NCBI GenBank assembly: GCA_016867675.1
Contig: VGIZ01000012.1
Location: 1 to 10,683 of the forward strand
Direction: 5' to 3'
DNA: 10,683 bases
DNA from: Candidatus Aenigmatarchaeota archaeon
GTDB lineage: Archaea > Aenigmatarchaeota > Aenigmatarchaeia > QMZP01
Positions within the stretch are counted from its first letter, which is position 1, and each line of letters opens with the position of its first letter. The notes below the pieces were generated by a model, which ran no database searches, had not been told where the DNA came from, and saw nothing but the letters and a program-made list of their open reading frames with translations. The position numbers and the translations under genes are program-made. Positions 7,196-10,683 of this stretch are shown here, in pieces.

Positions 7196-7478
7196 AATCC
7201 TCACCTCTTTGCCTCTCGGCAGGGCCAAGAGCGGGAATCGAACCCGCGCCAAAAGGTTCACAGCCTTTTGTGCAAGCCACAGCTACACTATCTTGGCCAT
7301 CATCAATGCCGTCGAAAACGAGCATCACAACATTCTCTCTCATGTCGAAAATGAGCCCTACCTCTGAGCCTTCGCAAAGCGCAAAGTTCCTCCTGACCCA
7401 GGCAGGTATGGAGATTCTCCCCTTGGAATCAACCTTCACAGAAACCGATTCCAGCTGGCGACACTCAGGGCTAAGCAA
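7188..7478 (-). CDS. AbrB/SpoVT-like swapped-hairpin protein whose ORF runs through tRNA-His
   Basis: The N-terminal half is a swapped-hairpin (AbrB/MazE/MraZ-like) DNA-binding domain: VKVDSKGRISIPAWVRRNF, then a CEGSEVGLIF strand and VVMLVF. Such domains bind DNA as dimers and often serve as antitoxins or transition-state regulators. No ATG precedes the domain: TTG 7478, just after AGGAA, or an internal GTG must serve, since an in-frame TAG lies near 7502. After VFDGIDDGQDS the frame enters the tRNA-His gene, reads it in sense (the GAGSIPAL segment is translated T arm) and stops at 7188, inside the methyltransferase start, overlapping it by 8 bp. The tRNA-encoded tail is unlikely to be a functional domain. 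The gene may be intact with a useless tail, or truncated by the tRNA region. Confidence 0.55.
   Translation of the reverse strand: MLSPECRQLESVSVKVDSKGRISIPAWVRRNFALCEGSEVGLIFDMRENVVMLVFDGIDDGQDSVAVACTKGCEPFGAGSIPALGPAERQRGEDYE
7223..7298 (-). tRNA. tRNA-His (anticodon GTG)
   Basis: The minus strand folds as a tRNA. The acceptor stem is GCCAAGA with TCTTGGC, the D stem is GTGT with GCAC, the anticodon stem is AAAGG with CCTTT around loop CTGTGAA, and the T stem is GCGGG with CCCGC around TTCGATT. The anticodon GTG is at 7261-7259. An extra G at 7298 opposite discriminator C at 7223 is the G-1:C73 pair that marks tRNA-His for HisRS. The variable loop is short, about 4 nt, and 3' CCA is not encoded. 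No TATA box is visible about 25 nt upstream, so it is probably cut from a longer transcript. Confidence 0.95.
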
Positions 7479-7533
7479 ATTCCTGGCCTTCAGGGTGAAC
7501 TAAACCCCTTGCCCTGGTTTTGCCTGCCATACG

Positions 7534-7600
7534 ATGTCATCTCCAATCTAACTGGATGACATGCCTGCAGCATGGATGTCTGTTGCAGCCGCATGCCACC
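7534..7600 (-). repeat. Two-hairpin element, copy A
   Basis: Read on the minus strand it starts GGTGGCATGC. Hairpin 1 (7560-7595) pairs CATGC/GCATG and, inside, CTGCAGCA/TGTTGCAG with one G-U pair and an 8-nt loop. Then comes the shared AGGCATGTCA, and hairpin 2 (7534-7562) has perfect 8-bp arms ATGTCATC/GATGACAT. The strong TATA-like box at 7623-7630 would start transcription near 7601, right at the edge of the element, making it the 5' leader of the AbrB/tRNA/methyltransferase transcript. It also lies about 55 nt downstream of the orphan gene. Confidence 0.65.
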
Positions 7601-7622
7601 GAATAGAAATGGGCAGCCATGC

Positions 7623-7630
7623 TATATAAA
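7623..7630 (-). promoter_or_regulatory. TATA box of the AbrB/tRNA-His/methyltransferase/radical SAM unit
   Basis: TTTATATA on the minus strand is a near-perfect archaeal TATA box. It lies between the orphan gene (stop 7656) and the AbrB-like ORF and predicts transcription start near 7601. It is the only convincing promoter seen upstream of the tRNA. The sequence is near-symmetric, but no plus-strand gene follows. Confidence 0.6.
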
Positions 7631-7655
7631 GGTTTGGTGGGATGTTTGGATATCG

Positions 7656-7976
7656 TCAAATCGTTATTGGCGACTGGTCGGCAATGTCCCTGAGCATCCT
7701 GCACATCTTGTAGCTGAAATTCCTGTCAAACTCCACCTGCTTTCCATCTTTCTCAAGTGCCTCAACCTGGCTATCCACCCACGCCTCAACCTCGTCCATT
7801 GTCAGGAAGCCTGACTGGGCAACATAATCCCCTACCGGCATCTCGTCATTGCCCATGCCCGTGTCCGTGGCTTCCTTGCCGATGTTCACCCTGTAGACCC
7901 TTGAGCCTGGGTATCTGGTGTAAATCGTGGCCACGAACATCGGCTCGAACTCAGGCCTCTTGACTATTATTTGCAT
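7656..7976 (-). CDS. Orphan protein, 106 aa
   Basis: I do not recognise a family. From ATG 7976 it starts MQIIVKRPEFEPMFVATIY, likely beta strands, followed by a Gly- and Asp-containing segment (GKEATDTGMGNDEMPVGDY) and an acidic helical C-terminal half with TMDEVEAWVDSQVEALEKDG. There is no signal peptide or membrane segment, so it is probably a small soluble alpha/beta protein. The frame stays open farther upstream, to 8195, but that part crosses the repeat element and antisense topA and looks non-coding. A TATA-like stretch about 25 nt before ATG 7976 and the absence of a ribosome-binding site point to a leaderless transcript. It sits alone between topA and the AbrB/tRNA unit. Confidence 0.65.
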   Translation of the reverse strand: MQIIVKRPEFEPMFVATIYTRYPGSRVYRVNIGKEATDTGMGNDEMPVGDYVAQSGFLTMDEVEAWVDSQVEALEKDGKQVEFDRNFSYKMCRMLRDIADQSPITI

Positions 7977-7992
7977 GATGAAAGGTGGCGCA

Positions 7993-8003
7993 GAAAAAAT
8001 ATC
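7993..8003 (-). promoter_or_regulatory. Candidate promoter of the orphan gene (leaderless)
   Basis: GATATTTTTTC on the minus strand is centred about 25 nt before ATG 7976, so transcription would begin at or next to the start codon. The sequence before the ATG (CGCCACCTTTCATC) has no ribosome-binding site, which supports a leaderless mRNA. Confidence 0.45.
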
Positions 8004-8020
8004 AGGATTTTGTGGGATGA

Positions 8021-8077
8021 CAAAAACCAAGAGGTTTTTGGCATGCCTGCAGCATAGGAGCATGTTGCAGTGCATGT
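8021..8077 (-). repeat. Two-hairpin element, copy B, abutting the topA stop codon
   Basis: Hairpin 1 (8042-8076) pairs CATGC/GCATG and CTGCAGCAT/ATGTTGCAG (one G-U) with a 1-nt bulge and loop AGGAGC. It closely matches hairpin 1 of the 7534-7600 copy. On the minus strand the shared AGGCATGCCA follows, then hairpin 2 (8021-8040), CAAAAACC/GGTTTTTG with a 4-nt loop. The topA stop TGA (8079-8077) forms its 5' border, so it would be the 3' UTR of topA and the region upstream of the orphan gene's promoter. Confidence 0.65.
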
Positions 8078-10266
8078 CACAGCGCAACCATCTTCCTGGG
8101 CTTGGCTGCCTTCGGCCTCCTGGCAGTCTTCCTTGGCTTCGGTTTTCCTCCAGCCGCAGCGCCGCCTTCTGCCGCCCCTTCACCTTTCTTGACATGATTG
8201 ACGAACCCGCACTTTATGCACAGCTTCCACGGCCGTTTGCCTTTGCCCTTGATTGAGAGGATATTCAAGCCGCAGGTCTTGCAGAGTTCAGAGACCTTCC
8301 TTATGTAGCCGTTCTGGGGCAGCGAGTAGGTCTGCGTGCACTTCGGGTATTCAGAACAGCCGACGAAACGCTTGCCTGCCTTTGAGTTGCGCATGAGCAG
8401 GTCGCCTCCGCAGGCAGGGCATTTGCCGATGGTGCTCTCCTCCCTCGCGGTTTCCCTGACTATGACCAGCAGCTCAGCGCCTATCTTGCCCTCGTGCTCC
8501 TTGAACCGCCTGAGTATCTTTGCCAGCTCAGTCTCAGCCTCGGTTATGACCTCGTCCGGCTTGAGCTTGCCCTCCTGAATGTCCTCCATCTCCTTCTCGA
8601 ACCGCTTGGTCAGCTCCACCTCCACGATGTCAGGGCAGTATTTGTCCAGCGCGCGGACAACAGACTGGCCGAGCTTTGTGACAACGATGCTGTCCTCGCT
8701 GATGTAGCCGCGGTCGTAAAGCGTCTGCAAAATGAGCGCGCGCGTGCCCTTCGTGCCGAGCCCGAGCCCCTCCATCTCCTTGAGTATGGAAGCCTGCGTG
8801 TAGCGCTTTGGCGGCTGCGTCTCCTTGTCAAGCATGTCTATCCTGTGCGGGCTGACAGCATCGCCCTTCTTCGCGGGTGGCAGCGGCTGCTCCTTGAGCC
8901 TGACATAGGGTCTGTAAAACTCCATCCAGCCTTGCTCCAGCGTGCGCGCGCCCTCGGCTGCAAACTTTTCACCTTTCACGTCTATGACCAGCTTCATCGC
9001 CTCCCTCTTCGCGGCATCGGCAAACGTTGCCAGGAACCTGCGCGTTATCATGTCATAGATGTTTTTCTGGTAGCTGTTCAGCGCCTTTGGCGCAAGGCCT
9101 GTTGGGTAGATGGCAGGATGCGCGGGGTCTGACTTCAACCCTTCATTGGGTTTCAGTCTGTCTTTCTTGAGCAGATGCTCGCAAAACTTCTTGTACGCAG
9201 GCTGCTTCCACAGGTTGTTGAGTATGGCCTTGAAGCCGAGCTTTCCGGGCAGCTTCTGGCTTGACGTCCTCGGGTAGCTTATCAGCGCCTGCTCGTAGAG
9301 CGTCTGCGCGATGTCCAGCGTCTGCTTCGGCGAATAATGGAAGTGCAGGTAGGCGTCGCGCTGCAGCGTGGTCAGGTCAAACGGGAACGGCGGCTTCTGC
9401 AGGTATTCCCTTGCCTCAACGGAGTCAACAACCGCCCTCCCGCCCTTGCATCTCGCAAGCGCAGCCTCTGCTTCCTCCTTCTTCCAGAACTCGCCGTGTG
9501 TGTGGATGGCCACGATGTCGCCTGAGTTCAGCTTCCCTTCAAGCTGGAGAATCCAGAACGGGACGGGCTTGAACGCCTCTATCTCGCGCTGGCGCGCGTC
9601 CAGCAGCTGCAGCACAGGGCCCTGAACCCTGCCTGTGGAGAGCGTCTTGTAGCCGCCCGCGTGCTGCAGCGCCAGGGTCAGCGCGCGGCTCATGTTGATG
9701 CCCCAGAGGAAGTCCAGATGGTGGCGCGTCAGGCCTGCATGAATCTGCGGGAAGTCAAGGTGCTCTGAGGCGCTGTCATAGGCGTCAATCAAATCCTGCC
9801 GCGTCAGCGTGGAGAAGCGCATGCGCCTGCCGTCCTTTGCGCCGCAGAGGAACCTTATTATGTTCCATGCTATTGTGCTTCCCTCTACATCCAGATCACA
9901 GGCCGATATGCAGCCGTCTGCGCCCTTCGCCAGCGCCATTATGGCGTCATAATATTTCTTGGACCAGCCCGCGTTCCTGTTGGACTCCCATGTCGGCCTC
10001 CATTCAACCGAGAAGACAGGATAGCTCCATACTGCCGACTTCTCCTTCTGGGTCAGGGAAAAGAGATGGCCTGCCGCAGAGACGACGACCAAATCCCTGC
10101 CCTTCCTCCTGATGCGGTAGTAGCCCACACCGCCCGCCTTGCGCTCCTCAACCCCTCCCTCTGCCAGCGCGTCGGCTATCCTCCTCGCCGCCGAGGGCTT
10201 CTCGGTTATCACAAGAACATAGCCTGATCTGCTTGCGTGCTTTGCTTCCTTTGCCGCTGCTTTCAT
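8077..10266 (-). CDS. topA: DNA topoisomerase I, archaeal type IA
   Basis: This type IA topoisomerase relaxes negatively supercoiled DNA by single-strand passage. From ATG 10266 it has 729 residues. The Toprim domain (about 16-160) has VLVITEKPSAA with E22 and CDLDVEG with D124, D126 and E128 for metal binding. The cleavage domain follows (LSTGRVQGPVL at 209-219), and the catalytic tyrosine is Y331 in ISYPRTSS. Two zinc ribbons lie near the C-terminus: C616/C619 with C637/C643, and C662/C665 with C683/C686. A Gly/Ala then Lys/Arg-rich tail (about 695-729) suits nonspecific DNA binding. No helicase domain is attached, so this is not reverse gyrase. The TTG at 10287 in the same frame is rejected because the TATA-like box at 10291-10299 puts transcription start near 10270, close to ATG 10266. 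Confidence 0.96.
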   Translation of the reverse strand: MKAAAKEAKHASRSGYVLVITEKPSAARRIADALAEGGVEERKAGGVGYYRIRRKGRDLVVVSAAGHLFSLTQKEKSAVWSYPVFSVEWRPTWESNRNAGWSKKYYDAIMALAKGADGCISACDLDVEGSTIAWNIIRFLCGAKDGRRMRFSTLTRQDLIDAYDSASEHLDFPQIHAGLTRHHLDFLWGINMSRALTLALQHAGGYKTLSTGRVQGPVLQLLDARQREIEAFKPVPFWILQLEGKLNSGDIVAIHTHGEFWKKEEAEAALARCKGGRAVVDSVEAREYLQKPPFPFDLTTLQRDAYLHFHYSPKQTLDIAQTLYEQALISYPRTSSQKLPGKLGFKAILNNLWKQPAYKKFCEHLLKKDRLKPNEGLKSDPAHPAIYPTGLAPKALNSYQKNIYDMITRRFLATFADAAKREAMKLVIDVKGEKFAAEGARTLEQGWMEFYRPYVRLKEQPLPPAKKGDAVSPHRIDMLDKETQPPKRYTQASILKEMEGLGLGTKGTRALILQTLYDRGYISEDSIVVTKLGQSVVRALDKYCPDIVEVELTKRFEKEMEDIQEGKLKPDEVITEAETELAKILRRFKEHEGKIGAELLVIVRETAREESTIGKCPACGGDLLMRNSKAGKRFVGCSEYPKCTQTYSLPQNGYIRKVSELCKTCGLNILSIKGKGKRPWKLCIKCGFVNHVKKGEGAAEGGAAAGGKPKPRKTARRPKAAKPRKMVAL

Positions 10267-10290
10267 TAGTATTCCTAACTGCGGCAAGGG

Positions 10291-10299
10291 CTTAAAAAG
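10291..10299 (-). promoter_or_regulatory. TATA box of topA
   Basis: CTTTTTAAG on the minus strand lies about 25-33 nt before ATG 10266. The expected transcript has almost no leader. AGGA, 8 nt before the ATG, could fall within it if transcription starts slightly earlier. Confidence 0.5.
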
Positions 10300-10335
10300 G
10301 TGTTTGAGCCAAAAACCAGTGTTCTTTCAGCAGAG

Positions 10336-10399
10336 GTGCCACTGAGAAGCAGGGCTTCTCAGGCATGTCACGAGCAGAAGCTCGTGAACATAGTGGCAC
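10336..10399 (+). repeat. Two-hairpin element, copy C, closed into a three-way junction
   Basis: The outer stem GTGCCA (10336-10341) pairs with TGGCAC (10394-10399). Hairpin 1 is CTGAGAAGC/GCTTCTCAG, 9 perfect bp with loop AGG (10342-10362). The linker AGGCATGTCA overlaps hairpin 2, CACGAGC/GCTCGTG with loop AGAA (10369-10386), extended by ATGT/ACAT with one bulged A. The element lies on the plus strand in the divergent region between topA and the gene at 10616. Confidence 0.7.
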
Positions 10400-10410
10400 A
10401 AGAGAATGGA

Positions 10411-10416
10411 TTTAAA
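10411..10416 (+). promoter_or_regulatory. Candidate TATA box of the rightward gene
   Basis: GGATTTAAACC would start a transcript near 10438, giving a leader of about 180 nt that contains copy D of the two-hairpin element. It is by-eye evidence only. Confidence 0.35.
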
Positions 10417-10480
10417 CCTGCGGCCATTAGATTGGATTGGATAATAGTGATTGGTGGAATGGCAGACATGCGGAACAGGA

Positions 10481-10496
10481 GTGTGTTGCATGGAAT
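10481..10496 (+). repeat. 16-bp copy of the downstream gene's start region
   Basis: GTGTGTTGCATGGAAT occurs here and exactly at 10607-10622, where it holds the start codon of the rightward ORF. Here it has a GGAG site upstream, but the frame is ATG GAA TCT TGA, so it would encode only three residues. Confidence 0.75.
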
Positions 10497-10537
10497 CTTG
10501 AACTGGGATAGTGATAAAGCATAGCCAGTTTGAGAGA

Positions 10538-10587
10538 TGCCACTGAGACAGCGGTCTCAGGCATGCCATGATTGCTCTGCAATCATG
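10538..10587 (+). repeat. Two-hairpin element, copy D
   Basis: It shares TGCCACTGAGA, TCTCAGGCATG and the following CA with copy C. Hairpin 1 is CTGAGAC/GTCTCAG with loop AGCG (10543-10560). Hairpin 2 is CATGATTGC/GCAATCATG, 9 perfect bp with loop TCT (10567-10587). The stems differ in sequence from copy C yet stay fully paired. The clean outer stem of copy C is not seen. It ends about 28 nt before ATG 10616, so it would lie in that gene's leader. Confidence 0.68.
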
Positions 10588-10615
10588 AGCACGTGCAGAA
10601 CCAAAGGTGTGTTGC

Positions 10616-10683
10616 ATGGAATGCAAGAAATGCCCTTACTTTGAGCCGAAAAAGGAGATTGCGGCAGGCAGGGTTCTCGTCGG
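10616..10683 (+). CDS. 5' end of a Cys-containing protein (continues beyond window)
   Basis: ATG 10616 opens a frame that reaches the right edge (22 full codons), starting MECKKCPYFEPKKE and continuing with a hydrophobic AAGRVLV stretch. AAGGTG lies 7-12 nt before the ATG, good for an archaeal ribosome-binding site. C3-x2-C6 could belong to a metal site. The in-frame GTG at 10607 is an alternative but would destroy the spacing to AAGGTG. It is the only plus-strand gene here, divergent from topA. The function cannot be told from the visible part. Confidence 0.55.
   Translation, partial: MECKKCPYFEPKKEIAAGRVLV

Noticed and set aside
7223..7298. tRNA-His as the attachment site of an integrated element
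   Set aside because: I saw no second copy of the tRNA 3' half and no integrase in the window, so integration cannot be supported from here.
7618..7620. A 27-codon Cys/His-rich ORF starting at ATG 7620 on the minus strand
   Set aside because: It starts upstream of the predicted transcription start and overlaps hairpin 1 of the repeat; its Cys and His codons come from the repeat sequence.
7977..8195. N-terminal extension of the 106-aa orphan protein
   Set aside because: It crosses a hairpin repeat and the antisense of the topA C-terminal tail, has low-complexity Arg-rich sequence, and a TATA-like box lies inside it.
8494..9132. 212-codon plus-strand ORF opposite topA
   Set aside because: It is antisense to the conserved topoisomerase cleavage and zinc-ribbon regions and has Leu/Arg-rich shadow composition.
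10300..10524. A 74-aa plus-strand ORF in the topA divergent region
   Set aside because: It runs through the three-way-junction element and a TATA-like box, shows no domain, and is better explained as non-coding.
10336..10600. CRISPR array or C/D box RNA
   Set aside because: There are only two imperfect units with variable stems and no spacers, and no paired box C and box D motifs were found.

Overview
The window looks archaeal. TATA-like boxes lie about 25 nt before starts, Shine-Dalgarno sequences are GGTGA/GAGGTG-like, several genes appear leaderless, the tRNA lacks an encoded CCA, and the topoisomerase is an archaeal-type TopA with C-terminal zinc ribbons. Compact overlapping genes and a Cys-rich LamG surface protein suggest a small-genome lineage, perhaps DPANN. 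That placement is an inference; no 16S or ribosomal gene is present. Every gene except a partial one at the right edge is on the minus strand, so transcription runs from high to low coordinates.

Layout in transcription order: topA (10266-8077); a 106-aa orphan (7976-7656); an AbrB-like ORF (7478-7188) containing tRNA-His(GTG) in sense; a SAM methyltransferase with a Trm112-like zinc ribbon (7195-6233), overlapping a radical SAM protein (6240-5269); a relic of the 5' end of a histidyl-tRNA synthetase gene (5230-5159); an MNT-HEPN toxin-antitoxin-like pair (5128-4047); an intact hisS (4045-2723) starting 1 nt after the HEPN stop; and a secreted LamG/Ig-like protein (2669 to beyond base 1). A Cys-rich ORF starts at 10616 on the plus strand and runs off the right edge.

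Main unexplained signals: (1) a 13-codon divergent hisS start, with its own ribosome-binding site and promoter, stranded upstream of MNT-HEPN-hisS, suggesting that a toxin-linked hisS replaced or displaced an earlier hisS; (2) four 6-bp half-sites at exact 10-bp phasing in the MNT promoter, a likely autoregulatory operator; (3) a family of two-hairpin elements, four copies in three intergenic regions, sharing AGGCATGYCA between hairpins whose stems differ in sequence but stay complementary, which points to a structured RNA or mobile repeat; (4) tRNA-His embedded in an AbrB ORF and apparently co-transcribed with the methyltransferase/radical SAM pair. tRNA-His and hisS lie about 3 kb apart.

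The methyltransferase/radical SAM stretch looks visibly more AT-rich than topA or hisS and may have been acquired separately.
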